Translations under genes and position numbers: made by a program | The notes under the pieces: generated by a model | The model's database searches: none | Told to the model about the DNA's origin: nothing | What the model saw: only the letters and a program-made list of their open reading frames with translations | Shown here: one piece after another, positions 20,078-29,197 of the stretch | How the letters are laid out: each line of letters begins with the position of its first letter | Numbering within the stretch: the first letter of the stretch is position 1 | Source of the DNA: Pseudomonas hamedanensis | GTDB taxonomy: Bacteria; Pseudomonadota; Gammaproteobacteria; Pseudomonadales; Pseudomonadaceae | Direction: 5' to 3' | DNA length: 64,000 bases | Assembly: GCF_014268595.2 (NCBI RefSeq) | Contig: NZ_CP077091.1 | Coordinates: forward strand, 5,687,001 to 5,751,000

Positions 20078-21046
20078 ATGCAACCCCAAGCTTTCTACCG
20101 CGCGGTGGCGGACGATTTTAGCGCCGTCGACGGCATCATCAAGAAGCAGCTGACGTCTCGAGTGCCGCTGGTATCGAAAATCGGCGATTACATCACCTCG
20201 GCTGGCGGCAAACGCCTGCGTCCTTTATTAGTGTTGCTGTGTGGCAAGGCCCTGGGTCGCGAAGGTGACGATCTGCGCCTGCTGGCCGCCACCATCGAAT
20301 TCCTGCACACCGCGACCCTGCTGCATGACGACGTCGTCGACATGTCCGGCATGCGCCGTGGCCGCTCCACCGCCAACGCCATGTGGGGTAACGCTCCGAG
20401 CGTGCTGGTCGGCGACTTCCTTTATTCGCGCTCGTTCGAAATGATGGTCGAGCTGGGCTCGATGCCCGTGATGAAAATTCTCTCCCAGGCCACGCGCATC
20501 ATCGCCGAGGGCGAAGTGTTGCAACTGTCCAAGGTGCGCGACGCCAGCACCACCGAAGAAACCTACATGGAAGTCATCCGCGGCAAGACCGCGATGCTCT
20601 TCGAGGCTTCGACCCACAGCGCGGCGGCCTTGTGCGAGGCAAGCCCTGAACAGGCTGAAGCCTTGCGTACCTTCGGCGATCACCTGGGCGTGGCCTTCCA
20701 ACTGGTCGACGACCTGCTCGACTACAAGGGTGACGCAGAAACTCTCGGAAAAAACGTCGGCGACGATCTGGCCGAAGGCAAGCCGACCCTGCCGCTGATC
20801 TACACCATGCGCGAGGGCACGCCTGAACAGGCGGCGCTGGTGCGCCAGGCGATCCAGAAAGGCGGGATCGAAGATCTGGAGAGTATCCGCATCGCCGTCG
20901 AAGCCTCTGGTTCGCTGGAATATACCGCGCAACTGGCTCGCGATTACGTAGCCCGTGCGATCAAATGCCTCGAAGCACTGCCAGCCAGCGAGTATCGCGA
21001 TGCGCTGGTGGAACTGAGCGAGTTCGCGGTCGCCCGTACACACTGA
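20078..21046 (+). CDS. ispB: IspB, polyprenyl diphosphate synthase
   Basis: A 322-residue trans-prenyltransferase that makes the long polyprenyl diphosphate side chain of ubiquinone (probably nonaprenyl in pseudomonads, which use UQ-9). The first Asp-rich motif is LLHDDVVDMSGMRRG and the second QLVDDLLDYKGD; GGKRLRPLLVLL is the conserved substrate region. The start MQPQAFYRAVADDF is chosen because TGGAGC precedes it and because the promoter lies downstream of the longer frame's first codon. It is divergent from rplU. Confidence 0.95.
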   Translation: MQPQAFYRAVADDFSAVDGIIKKQLTSRVPLVSKIGDYITSAGGKRLRPLLVLLCGKALGREGDDLRLLAATIEFLHTATLLHDDVVDMSGMRRGRSTANAMWGNAPSVLVGDFLYSRSFEMMVELGSMPVMKILSQATRIIAEGEVLQLSKVRDASTTEETYMEVIRGKTAMLFEASTHSAAALCEASPEQAEALRTFGDHLGVAFQLVDDLLDYKGDAETLGKNVGDDLAEGKPTLPLIYTMREGTPEQAALVRQAIQKGGIEDLESIRIAVEASGSLEYTAQLARDYVARAIKCLEALPASEYRDALVELSEFAVARTH

Positions 21047-21058
21047 TTGCGAGCTTTG

Positions 21059-21152
21059 TGGCGAGGGAGCTTGCTCCCGCTCGGTTGCGCAGCGACCGCA
21101 CGGTCAACAGGGCTGCTTCGCAGCCCAGCGGGAGCAAGCTCCCTCGCCACAA
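21059..21152. repeat. REPIN, class B variant
   Basis: The arms GTGGCGAGGGAGCTTGCTCC and GGAGCAAGCTCCCTCGCCAC differ from the other class B copies (GGGAGCTTGCTCCC in place of GGGGATTTATCCCC). It follows ispB. Confidence 0.9.
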
Positions 21153-21231
21153 AAGCCCCTCATCACCCGCCTCGCAATAAAACCCTATACAATGTGCGCC
21201 CTTTTACCCTCCTGATACCCAAGGAATCTTA

Positions 21232-21573
21232 GTGAGCACGCTGCCACCCTGCCCGAAATGCAATTCCGAATACACCTACGAAGACGGTAGCCAACTGGTC
21301 TGCCCGGAGTGCGCCCACGAGTGGTCCGCCAGCGGCGAAGCCGAAGTAGCGTCCGATGATGCTGTGAAAAAAGATTCGGTCGGTAACGTTCTGCAGGACG
21401 GCGATACCATCACCGTGATCAAGGACCTGAAGGTCAAGGGCACGTCCCTGGTGGTCAAGGTCGGCACCAAGGTCAAGAACATCCGCCTGTGCGACGGCGA
21501 TCACGACATCGACTGCAAGATCGACGGCATCGGCCCGATGAAACTCAAATCCGAGTTCGTCAGAAAAGTCTGA
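21232..21573 (+). CDS. YjdM/PhnA-like zinc-ribbon protein
   Basis: A 113-residue protein with an N-terminal zinc ribbon ([21 protein letters not shown], four Cys) and a C-terminal beta domain ([40 protein letters not shown]). This is the PhnA/YjdM family, named after a gene near the E. coli phosphonate operon but not shown to act on phosphonates. The start is GTG, with AAGGAAT upstream. Function is unknown. Confidence 0.85.
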   Translation: MSTLPPCPKCNSEYTYEDGSQLVCPECAHEWSASGEAEVASDDAVKKDSVGNVLQDGDTITVIKDLKVKGTSLVVKVGTKVKNIRLCDGDHDIDCKIDGIGPMKLKSEFVRKV

Positions 21574-21655
21574 GCCTTGCGTCATCCATCCCGCGCCAGC
21601 CGTGGGATGGAGCTTCGCCCTCCCCCGCTTTGCCTCAATGAATCCCTGCTTTACC

Positions 21656-21683
21656 CCTTCGCGAGCAGGCACGCTCCTACAGG
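21656..21683. repeat. Single class A REP
   Basis: One unpaired copy, CTTCGCGAGCAGGCACGCTC, with one base changed from the consensus GAGCAGGCTCGCTC. It lies in the 204-base gap before the Fur-boxed gene. Confidence 0.75.
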
Positions 21684-21733
21684 ACTCCCGCAGAAAAAAT
21701 CGCGATCCGCCAATAGGCACTTGCTATTTGATG

Positions 21734-21752
21734 AATAAGAATTATTCTCATT
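21734..21752. promoter_or_regulatory. Fur box
   Basis: AATAAGAATTATTCTCATT; the reverse strand reads AATGAGAATAATTCTTATT. Against the 7-1-7 consensus TGATAATnATTATCA the core TGAGAATAATTCTTA matches at 12 of 14 fixed positions. It lies 25 bases before the ATG of the next gene, where it would cover the promoter. Confidence 0.8.
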
Positions 21753-21777
21753 GAAACCTTTCAAGGAGATGAGACCC

Positions 21778-22035
21778 ATGACTTATTTGATCGACGCCTG
21801 GCTGGATCGCCCACACCCTTACCTCAGAATCCTTCATCGGGAAACCGGAGAGGTCTGTGCGGTGCTTGAAGAAGAAGCCCTGCATGAATTGCAAGACCAG
21901 GGGGATCTGGACGTCAGCAGCCTGAACTCCAGCGAGCCGCTGGTGCTCAAGGAGCTGGTGCGCAATCTGTTCCTGTTCTGCTATGCCCGGGCGTTGCGCC
22001 CGACCACCGAGCTGCACAACAAGATCGAAATATGA
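21778..22035 (+). CDS. Small conserved protein behind a Fur box
   Basis: An 85-residue protein, MTYLIDAWLDRPHPYLRILH, with no signal peptide, membrane helix or metal motif visible. It is acidic in the middle (CAVLEEEALHELQDQGDLD). Position after ispB suggests the counterpart of PA4570 of P. aeruginosa, a gene I recall as iron-responsive but cannot check. AAGGAGAT precedes the ATG at good spacing, better than an in-frame codon nine residues upstream. The Fur box predicts induction in low iron. Function is unknown. Confidence 0.75.
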   Translation: MTYLIDAWLDRPHPYLRILHRETGEVCAVLEEEALHELQDQGDLDVSSLNSSEPLVLKELVRNLFLFCYARALRPTTELHNKIEI

Positions 22036-22049
22036 AACGCGGTCAAAAC

Positions 22050-22138
22050 TGTAGGAGTGAGCCTGCTCGCGATAGCGGTGTGTCAGATAGCCAATCAACA
22101 ACTGACACACCGCGTTCGCGAGCAGGCTCACTCCTACA
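22050..22138. repeat. REPIN, class A
   Basis: Arms GTAGGAGTGAGCCTGCTCGC and GCGAGCAGGCTCACTCCTAC, with inner GCGGTGTGTCAG/CTGACACACCGC also paired. It lies between the Fur-boxed gene and fklB, which converge. Confidence 0.92.
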
Positions 22139-22166
22139 TTGGCCTGCCATCAAGGCAGGCTCGGGA

Positions 22167-22784
22167 TTACAGAACGTCCAGCAGCTCGACGTCGAATACC
22201 AGAACGCTGTGCGGCGGGATGCTGCCAACGCCTTGAGCGCCGTAAGCCAGTTCGCTCGGCACGTACAGACGCCATTTGCTGCCGGCATTCATCAGTTGCA
22301 GGGCTTCGGTCCAGCCAGCGATCACGCCGCCAACCGGGAATTCTGCAGGCTGGCCGCGCTCGTAGGAGCTGTCGAACACGGTGCCGTCGATCAGCGTGCC
22401 GTGGTAGTGAGTGCGCACTTGATCTTCACGGGTCGGCTTGGCGCCGTCGCCCTGGGTCAGCACTTCGAATTGCAGGCCGGAGGCCAGGGTGGTGATGCCG
22501 TCACGCTTGGCGTTTTCTGCCAGGAATGCCAGACCTTCGCCAGCCGCGGCTTCAGCCTTGGCTGCTGCTTCGGCCTGCATGATTTCGCGGATGACCTTGA
22601 AGCTGGCGGACATTTCTTCCTGGCCAACACGGCTTTCCTTGCCGGCGAAAGCGTCGGTCAGACCGGCCAGAATCGCGTCCAGGCTGACGCCCGGTGGCGG
22701 GTTGTCGCGCAGCTGGTCACCCAACTGACGGCCGATACCGTAGCTGACGCGGGTTTCGTCGGTGGACAGATTTACTTCGGACAT
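22167..22784 (-). CDS. fklB: FklB, FKBP-type prolyl isomerase (MIP-like)
   Basis: A 205-residue protein with an N-terminal helical dimerisation domain (SYGIGRQLGDQLRDNPPPGV to about residue 100, Ala-rich at AEAAAKAEAAAGEGLAFLAE) and a C-terminal FKBP domain (HYHGTLIDGTVFDSSYERGQ, GWTEALQLMNAGSKWRLYVP, ELAYGAQGVGSIPPHSVLVF). There is no signal peptide, so it is cytoplasmic and FklB-like, not FkpA-like. The start MSEVNLSTDETRVSYG is favoured over the 25-codon extension upstream. Confidence 0.92.
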   Translation of the reverse strand: MSEVNLSTDETRVSYGIGRQLGDQLRDNPPPGVSLDAILAGLTDAFAGKESRVGQEEMSASFKVIREIMQAEAAAKAEAAAGEGLAFLAENAKRDGITTLASGLQFEVLTQGDGAKPTREDQVRTHYHGTLIDGTVFDSSYERGQPAEFPVGGVIAGWTEALQLMNAGSKWRLYVPSELAYGAQGVGSIPPHSVLVFDVELLDVL

Positions 22785-22904
22785 GACACTGCTCCGCTGT
22801 GCGGACGGCCACAAGACTTGCCGTGCGTGCACAGCGCGTCCCGGCGCGCCCGGAACCAAAAGGGCGAGCAGACTAGCACAGATACCCAGGCTTTGGGGCC
22901 GTGC

Positions 22905-23210
22905 CTACAGGGCCGAGCGCCAGGCCAGCGGTACTTTCAGACTTTCATTGATGCCACCGCCCAGGCCACACATTTCATCGTGCACCGAGGTGTGGACCAG
23001 ATTAAAGGACAGCACCGGAAAAGCGTGCAACATGTCCCGCGCGTGCTCGACCGAACGCAGGGTGAGGGTTTTCCCAAGCGGATCGTTCAACGGATATGCC
23101 ACCCCGTGCATCCGCGCTTCAAGCAGATAGATCCCGCCTTCCATGGAGATCAGATTCAATTCATCGACCTTGCCGGCGATGGCAAACGCAATCAACTCTT
23201 GCAGGTTCAT
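22905..23210 (-). CDS. Conserved hypothetical protein (DUF6482-like)
   Basis: A 101-residue protein, MNLQELIAFAIAGKVDELNL, with no signal peptide or membrane helix. Central motif: GGIYLLEARMHGVAYPLND. It resembles a small Pseudomonas-specific family that I recall as DUF6482; that name is from memory. It sits between yqhA and fklB on the same strand, the order also seen in P. aeruginosa. No function can be proposed. Confidence 0.65.
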   Translation of the reverse strand: MNLQELIAFAIAGKVDELNLISMEGGIYLLEARMHGVAYPLNDPLGKTLTLRSVEHARDMLHAFPVLSFNLVHTSVHDEMCGLGGGINESLKVPLAWRSAL

Positions 23211-23286
23211 GAGCGCACCTCACACCGTTGGCGAATCATACCGATACAGGGATAGGCCGACGCGCCTCAAAGCACAAGCCACAAAC

Positions 23287-23325
23287 GAAACCGCCCGTCT
23301 GTTTCGCAACTGACGGGCGGTTTCC
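23287..23325 (-). terminator. Terminator after yqhA
   Basis: A 13-base-pair stem GAAACCGCCCGTC/GACGGGCGGTTTC with a loop of 12 bases, 25 bases past the yqhA stop in the minus direction. Confidence 0.8.
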
Positions 23326-23348
23326 TTGCAGCCTTGATCGGCTGTCGA

Positions 23349-23837
23349 TCAGTGCTTGGTGACCTTGTCGAGGTAACCCATGGCGAATGCCGAGATCACA
23401 AACGTCATGTGAATGATCACGTACCACATCAAGTGCTCGGGATCGACGTTCTTGGCATCCATGAAGATGCGCAACAGGTGAATCGAGGAGATCGCCACGA
23501 TCGAGGCGGCGACTTTCATCTTCAGCGACGAGGAGTCCATGGTGCCCAGCCAGCTGAGCTTCTCTTTGCCCTCGTCGATGTCCAGTTGCGAGACGAAGTT
23601 CTCGTAGCCGGAAATCATCACCATCACCAGCAGACCGCCCACCAGCGCCATGTCGATCAGCGACAGCAGCACCAGAATCAGTTCCGATTCGGCCATCGCA
23701 AACACGTTGGGCAGGATATGGACGATTTCCTGGAAAAACTTCAATGCCAGCGCCAGCAGACCGAGGGACAGGCCGATGTAGATCGGCGCCAGCAGCCAGC
23801 GCGTGGCGTACATTGCATTTTCGATAAAGCGTTCCAT
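23349..23837 (-). CDS. yqhA: YqhA/UPF0114 membrane protein
   Basis: A 162-residue inner-membrane protein with four hydrophobic segments (about residues 13-35, 52-76, 107-125, 137-155). [20 protein letters not shown] and [20 protein letters not shown] are characteristic of UPF0114 (TIGR00645). The function of the family is unknown. It has its own terminator and is divergent from the lipoprotein gene at 23997. Confidence 0.9.
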   Translation of the reverse strand: MERFIENAMYATRWLLAPIYIGLSLGLLALALKFFQEIVHILPNVFAMAESELILVLLSLIDMALVGGLLVMVMISGYENFVSQLDIDEGKEKLSWLGTMDSSSLKMKVAASIVAISSIHLLRIFMDAKNVDPEHLMWYVIIHMTFVISAFAMGYLDKVTKH

Positions 23838-23996
23838 TGAATCTCACACAAGGGGGCTGGAAATGGCGGCGAGTATAACAGTCCCCTGTGACAGCCAGAA
23901 ACCGCCGAAAAATCCGCCACCTGCGGGCGTGTGTGTGACAAAGTTTTTCTGCTAGTGTCCAAGTCATCGACAGCCCAGTGACAGTGGACAGGACGC

Positions 23997-25832
23997 GTGG
24001 AAATGGATGTGCGATTGCCAATGACGACCGCCGGAATCTGCCTTGCCCTGCTGATGGGCGGCTGCTCGCCCGGCGACGAGAAGCACGTGGCGAAGCTCGA
24101 GGAACAAACCGCCACATTCGAACAGTCACTGGACGCCATCAGCGATCCGAAGCTCAAGGACGCGATCACCGAACTCGGCGGTTCGCTGCTGTTGCTGGAA
24201 AGAGCCCAACTCAAGCTCGATGACATCGCGCCGCACACCGAATACGGCGCAGACGCCCTTGCCGTGCTCAAGCACTACCCTACCCCACAGGCGTTGGTCG
24301 ATACGTTTATCAATGGCCTGTTCGTGCTGCACAAAGACGCCAGCTCCGATTACCTCACCGATCTGCAGCCCGTGTTCCCCTTCAACCTGAACATCCCCGG
24401 CGGGTTTCTGTTCCCCCATGGCATCGAGTGGCGTTCGGTGACGCTGAGCAACAAACGCGTCATCGCTTATCAGCCGGAATGGTCAGAAACCGATCCCGGC
24501 ATTCAGCTCAGCCCTTCCAGTTCCAACGTAACCAACCCCGATGACCTGACGGTGACCTACCCGTTCATCGACGGCCTCAACGTGGACAAAAAAAGCCTGC
24601 CGCAGCCGGTCAGCCTGCAAGGTGAGGTCGAAGTCATCGCGCCACGGCGCCTGTACAGCTTCGATCTGACGCACAAAGACGTCGGCCAGACTCGCACCCA
24701 CGATAACCTCAGCGTCAAACTGCTCAAACTTGAAAAGAACTACGCCGAGGTCGAAGTCAGCAACAGCCTGCCGCTGGCCCCGGAAGTCGCCGAGACGCGC
24801 ATCAATCCGCTGATTGTCCAGGCCCGCGACGCCAGCGGCCAGTACCTGGTACGCGCCGGTGCGATCAACGAAAGCCCGGAGCAGGTCGCGTTCTACCGCA
24901 AACAACTGGCGCAGTTGCAACAGCAAAAGAGCTGGAGCGATACGCTGGAGAAACAGCTCGGCGACGATCAGCAAGCCTTTGAAAAAGCGCATCCGCGTCG
25001 CTACAACAAGGTTTACTTTCACGGTCCGATCGAAACGCTGGAAGTCAGCGTGCTCGATTTCTCCGCGGCGACGGTAACGCGCAAAACCCTGGACCTGCCG
25101 ATACGCACCTTCAACCCGCACACCACTGCAAAAGCCGTGCAGCCGTTGGACCTGCCGGTAGTGGTTTACGACGATCTGGCCGCAAACTGGCTCAAAGGCG
25201 CGGACCTGACGCAAGAGCAACTGAAGGCTGGCGTGCGTATCCATCAATCGGTGGAAGAGCCGAGCGCGGCGCGCATCGAGTTTTCCCACCGCCGCACCTT
25301 CAATGACGAATTGCTTGGCGATGAACTCAATCCCGGCGTCAGCCCGGTGACATTCTTTACTGAAAAGCGCGGCGGCAAACTCGACGAGCCGATCGAACTG
25401 CCGCCCGAGGCGTATCAGGTCGATCCGCTGCAAGCGACCATTACTTACGATCTGAACCTGTTCCCGGAAACCCCGGCGATTGCCGTGGGTTCGATGCCGT
25501 TGTTTCTGGCCACGATCGCAAAGCAGTCCCATGACGCCAAGTCATTGCCCAAAGGCCTGGCGATCAAGGACAACACGCTGGTGGTCGACCTGAAAGCGTT
25601 CCCGGCCAACGAGTGGCGTTTCTTCGTCAAGGATGACAGCGGCCACTATCTCAAGCAGATGCTGTCGGTCAGCCACGACGCCAGCGCAGAAGGCCCGGCG
25701 TTGCTCGGCGTGCACTATTTCTATGGCCACCCGACCCGCGTGGAAACCTACCAGCGCACCGACCTGACCACCGTGCAATACGGTTTCGAGGTCAAGCTCG
25801 ACAAGGCGCCGGTGGACGAAGCGGCCCCTTAA
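23997..25832 (+). CDS. Large predicted lipoprotein, unknown function
   Basis: A 611-residue protein. The N-terminus MTTAGICLALLMGGCSPGDE carries a plausible lipobox (LMGGC), giving a lipidated Cys near residue 23. A coiled segment follows (about 30-75, KHVAKLEEQTATFEQSLDAI) and then a long soluble domain rich in beta-type sequence, with a second coiled segment near 300-330 (QVAFYRKQLAQLQQQKSWSD). No catalytic motif is recognised. The start codon is GTG at 23997 or ATG at 24003; AGGA is close to the GTG. Its stop overlaps the stop of the next convergent gene by 3 bases. Neighbours suggest nothing specific. Confidence 0.7.
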   Translation: MEMDVRLPMTTAGICLALLMGGCSPGDEKHVAKLEEQTATFEQSLDAISDPKLKDAITELGGSLLLLERAQLKLDDIAPHTEYGADALAVLKHYPTPQALVDTFINGLFVLHKDASSDYLTDLQPVFPFNLNIPGGFLFPHGIEWRSVTLSNKRVIAYQPEWSETDPGIQLSPSSSNVTNPDDLTVTYPFIDGLNVDKKSLPQPVSLQGEVEVIAPRRLYSFDLTHKDVGQTRTHDNLSVKLLKLEKNYAEVEVSNSLPLAPEVAETRINPLIVQARDASGQYLVRAGAINESPEQVAFYRKQLAQLQQQKSWSDTLEKQLGDDQQAFEKAHPRRYNKVYFHGPIETLEVSVLDFSAATVTRKTLDLPIRTFNPHTTAKAVQPLDLPVVVYDDLAANWLKGADLTQEQLKAGVRIHQSVEEPSAARIEFSHRRTFNDELLGDELNPGVSPVTFFTEKRGGKLDEPIELPPEAYQVDPLQATITYDLNLFPETPAIAVGSMPLFLATIAKQSHDAKSLPKGLAIKDNTLVVDLKAFPANEWRFFVKDDSGHYLKQMLSVSHDASAEGPALLGVHYFYGHPTRVETYQRTDLTTVQYGFEVKLDKAPVDEAAP

Positions 25833-26149
25833 CCGTTGAGACTGCGCCCGCGGCCGCCATTGATCTGCCGCAACTGAGCTTGCAGGTGCAGACTCCAGAT
25901 CTGCGGATCATCGGCCAGTTCGTAGCCATGCAGGGTCAGGCTTTCGACGATGGTGTCGAGAATCGACTCGGCAGCGACCGGCCCATGGAACGGGCCCTGG
26001 GCTTTGATCGCGGAAGGTTGTTCGCCGGCCATGCCGGCGGCGAAGAGCAGCGTCCACAGGCCGTTATCGCCGGCCAGCGGCTTGACGGCGCATTCGATCC
26101 GGGTCACCAGACCCAGGCATTGACGGGTGAGACAGAGGTTGCGCGACAT
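25829..26149 (-). CDS. Conserved hypothetical protein
   Basis: A 106-residue protein, MSRNLCLTRQCLGLVTRIEC, with no signal peptide. Two N-terminal cysteines are three and more residues apart (C6, C11, C20). The middle reads DNGLWTLLFAAGMAGEQPSA. It converges on the lipoprotein gene. Position next to the Lon-like protease matches PA4575 of P. aeruginosa (from memory). No function is known to me. Confidence 0.6.
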   Translation of the reverse strand: MSRNLCLTRQCLGLVTRIECAVKPLAGDNGLWTLLFAAGMAGEQPSAIKAQGPFHGPVAAESILDTIVESLTLHGYELADDPQIWSLHLQAQLRQINGGRGRSLNG

Positions 26150-26459
26150 GGCGGCGACCCTCGGTGAAGCCGGTATTCAGCCCCCACGGGAGGACTGGCT
26201 CGATCCAGTGATACTGTCGATATCCTTGACCTGAGAATAGAAGAAAAGTGTCCGGCGCACGCCAAATGGAACCAGAAGGCGCCGAATGGTCATTGTGTGA
26301 AGTTTGACGCCAGAGTAGTGGCGTTTTCCCCGAAGATCACCACAAAACAAATGTAGGAGTGAGCCTGCTCGCGATAGCGGTGTGTCAGGCAACTTTTTCG
26401 CTGACTGACACACCGCTATCGCGAGCAGGCTCACTCCTACAGTTCGATCGCGTTTAGGT
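26150..26459. other. 310-base gap: class A REPIN, otherwise featureless
   Basis: From 26150 to about 26350 no gene, clear promoter or RNA fold is evident. The last 110 bases are a REPIN (listed separately) that ends just past the stop of the Lon-like gene. Confidence 0.7.
26352..26442. repeat. REPIN, class A
   Basis: Arms TGTAGGAGTGAGCCTGCTCG and CGAGCAGGCTCACTCCTACA, with inner ATAGCGGTGTGTCAG/CTGACACACCGCTAT also paired. It follows the Lon-like protease gene. Confidence 0.93.
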
Positions 26460-28898
26460 TTAAGCCGGTTTGGCTTCGGCCAACGCCTCCTGCGCCAGTT
26501 CTTTCTCGGCCTCCTTCAAGTCCTCTTCGCTGATCATCTCGGCAATGTCGCGCAGGCGCTCGACCACCCGTGCATTGATGCTGCCTTCCGGGAATTCGCC
26601 GTCAGCGTTTGGCTCGCCCGCCGGTTCGCCGGCCAGCAGGCTAAGCGCCTCGTCGGCCTGACGCACGGCGTAGACATGGAACTGCCCGGCACGCACCGCC
26701 GCCAAGACTTTTTCATCGAGCATCAGCGTGGCGACGTTGGCGTGCGGGATGATCGCGCCCTGCTCGCCGGTCAGCCCGCGAGCTTCGCAGAGGCGGAAGA
26801 AGCCTTCGATCTTCTCGTTGACTCCGCCGACCGCCTGCACTTCACCGAACTGGTTGATCGAACCGGTAATCGCGAAGCACTGCTTGAGCGGGGTTTTCGA
26901 CAGCGCCGAGATCAGCGTGCACGCCTCGCCCAGCGACGCACTGTCGCCATCGACGTAACCGTAGGATTGCTCCAGCGCGATGCTTGCGGAAATCGCCAGC
27001 GGGAATTCCTGCGCATAACGGCTGCCCAGGTAGCCAGTGAGGATCATCACGCCTTTGGAGTGGATCGGCTGGCCGAGGTTGACCTCGCGCTCGATGTCGA
27101 CAATGCCGCTGCCGCCCGGGTAGACCGTGGCGGAAATCCGCGCCGGCACACCAAATGCCGAGTCGCCGACCTCCAGCACCGTCAGCCCGTTGCACTTGCC
27201 GACCGCCGCGCCGTCGGTGTCGATGAGGATGATTCCGGCAAGCATGTCGTCGAGAATCCGCGCCGATACGCGCCCGGTACGGGTGGCCTTGGCTTTGAGC
27301 GCGCGTTCAATGTGGCCGGCATCGGTCATTTCATCGCTGGCCAAGTGACGAATGAAATCCGCCTCGCTGACCAATTGGAACAGGTCGCCAATGCGTGCCG
27401 ACAAACGCCCCTGATGCTCGGCCAGCCGTGCGCTGTAGGTCGCCAGGCGCGCCACCGCATCGGCCGTCAAAGGCGCCATGCCTTCTTCCGAGGTGCGGGT
27501 TTTCAGCAACTGGGCGAACTGCTCGAGGCTTTCATCGACCATCGGAATGTCTTCGTCGAAGTCGACCAGCACGCGGAACATTTCCTGGAAGTCCGGATCG
27601 AGGTCCTGCAGCGTGTAATACAACTGACGCGCACCGATGATGATGACTTTGACCTGCAACGGAATGTGCTGCGGGTTGAGGGTCACGGTGGCGAAACGGC
27701 CCATCTCGCCCAGCGGCGATTCCATTTTCAGCTTGCGCGATTGCAGGGCGCGCTTGAGCGCATCCCACACGAACGGCTCGCTGAGCATTTTTTCCGCTTC
27801 CAGAATCAGGAAGCCGCCGTTGGCCCGATGCAGTGCGCCCGGGCGTAGCTGCCGATAGGTGGTGTAAAGCGCGCCCTGGTCGGTGGTGTACTCGATGCGG
27901 CCGAACAGGTTTTCGTAAGTCGGGTGCGGCTCGAACACCACCGGCGCGCCACCGCTGGCCGGATGACCGACCACCAGGCTTGGCGCGTATTGCTCCTCCA
28001 GCAGCTTGCGCGCCACCGCGTCAGTCTTGCTGTCGTCGACCAGTTGCTCGACCACGGTTTTCAACAAGTAAACCTGCATCGCCTGCAAGTACCCGCAGAC
28101 GGCAGCGTTTTCAGCGTATTTTTCCGACAGCGGCGCCAGCAATGGCTGCAAGGCCAGCGTGATGGTTTCTTCGTTGAGCTGGCGCAGTTGATTGTTTGAC
28201 TCACGCTTCCACTGCGGCAGGCTGGCAAGCTCTTCGTTCAGGCGCTCTTCGAGGCCGGAAATATCAGTGTGAAAACGCTCGCGCTCGGCTTCCGGCAACT
28301 GGGCGAACTCGGCTTCGTCCAGCGCTTTGCCTTCAAGCATCGGCGTGAAGGCGATGTTGCTGCTGTCGCGGTACAGGGCGACGTCTTTTTCCAGGGCCAG
28401 GCGCTCGATGATGTCGAGGGCCTTGTCGTAGCGCTGGTTGAAGGCGCGGTCGATGGCGCTTTTCTTCTGCTGGTAGGACGGATGCTCGAAGACCGCCGGA
28501 AAAGTCGCCAGCAGGTTGTCGATAAGACCGTTGATGTCGCCGATGAACGAGGCGGCGCTGCCGGACGGCAACTCCAGTGCGCGCGGTTCGCGCGGCTCAT
28601 CGAAATTGTTCACGTAGACCCAGTCTGCCGGGGTCTGCAGGCGCTTGCCTTCGGCCTTCAGGTAGCGTTTGACGAACGAGAAGCGCCCGGTGCCGGGCTC
28701 GCCCATGACGAACACGTTGTAACCGGGGCGTGGCATGGCCACACCGAACTGCAAGGCTTCGACCGCACGTTCCTGGCCGAGAACACCGCGAAAGGGCTCC
28801 AGATCATTGGTGGTAGTGAAGCTGAACTGTTCAGCGGAAAACGGACGAGTCAGCGCTTCGGGCGCAAGACGCAGGCTGGCAGCAACAGGATCAGGCAT
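26460..28898 (-). CDS. Lon-like ATP-dependent protease
   Basis: An 812-residue AAA+ protease of the LonB-like group with an inserted helical region (AAA_32). Walker A is GEPGTGRFSF near residue 70. The long middle (about 110-320) is charged and helical. The C-terminal Lon protease domain holds the Ser-Lys dyad: S653 in VDGDSASLGEAC and K696 in GGVNEKIEGF. Their 43-residue separation equals that of E. coli Lon S679/K722. There is no N-terminal LAN domain, so it is distinct from classical Lon. It probably degrades specific cytoplasmic proteins; substrates are unknown. A counterpart exists in P. aeruginosa (PA4576 from memory). Confidence 0.9.
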   Translation of the reverse strand: MPDPVAASLRLAPEALTRPFSAEQFSFTTTNDLEPFRGVLGQERAVEALQFGVAMPRPGYNVFVMGEPGTGRFSFVKRYLKAEGKRLQTPADWVYVNNFDEPREPRALELPSGSAASFIGDINGLIDNLLATFPAVFEHPSYQQKKSAIDRAFNQRYDKALDIIERLALEKDVALYRDSSNIAFTPMLEGKALDEAEFAQLPEAERERFHTDISGLEERLNEELASLPQWKRESNNQLRQLNEETITLALQPLLAPLSEKYAENAAVCGYLQAMQVYLLKTVVEQLVDDSKTDAVARKLLEEQYAPSLVVGHPASGGAPVVFEPHPTYENLFGRIEYTTDQGALYTTYRQLRPGALHRANGGFLILEAEKMLSEPFVWDALKRALQSRKLKMESPLGEMGRFATVTLNPQHIPLQVKVIIIGARQLYYTLQDLDPDFQEMFRVLVDFDEDIPMVDESLEQFAQLLKTRTSEEGMAPLTADAVARLATYSARLAEHQGRLSARIGDLFQLVSEADFIRHLASDEMTDAGHIERALKAKATRTGRVSARILDDMLAGIILIDTDGAAVGKCNGLTVLEVGDSAFGVPARISATVYPGGSGIVDIEREVNLGQPIHSKGVMILTGYLGSRYAQEFPLAISASIALEQSYGYVDGDSASLGEACTLISALSKTPLKQCFAITGSINQFGEVQAVGGVNEKIEGFFRLCEARGLTGEQGAIIPHANVATLMLDEKVLAAVRAGQFHVYAVRQADEALSLLAGEPAGEPNADGEFPEGSINARVVERLRDIAEMISEEDLKEAEKELAQEALAEAKPA

Positions 28899-29197
28899 CG
28901 GGCTTCCTTAACAATCAGGCGGGGCAAGTAGCGGCATTCTGGCGCTGCCCGTGCCCCACTGGCAAGGCGCGCCACCAACAAAGCATAGACAAGTGGACGG
29001 GCCTGCGACGCGCCCCTTGAAACCGGGGTTTATTCCAAATATTTTGTAAAAAATCACGGAACCGCTGGAACGTGCCTAAACTCCAAACTGCGCGGCTGGA
29101 ACTAATACCGGCCCCCTGACACTTTTGGCGCTGTCGCAGACCGCGTCAAAAGGGCCAGAACCCTGTCCATTGGTATGCACATAAAGAGAACAAAGCT

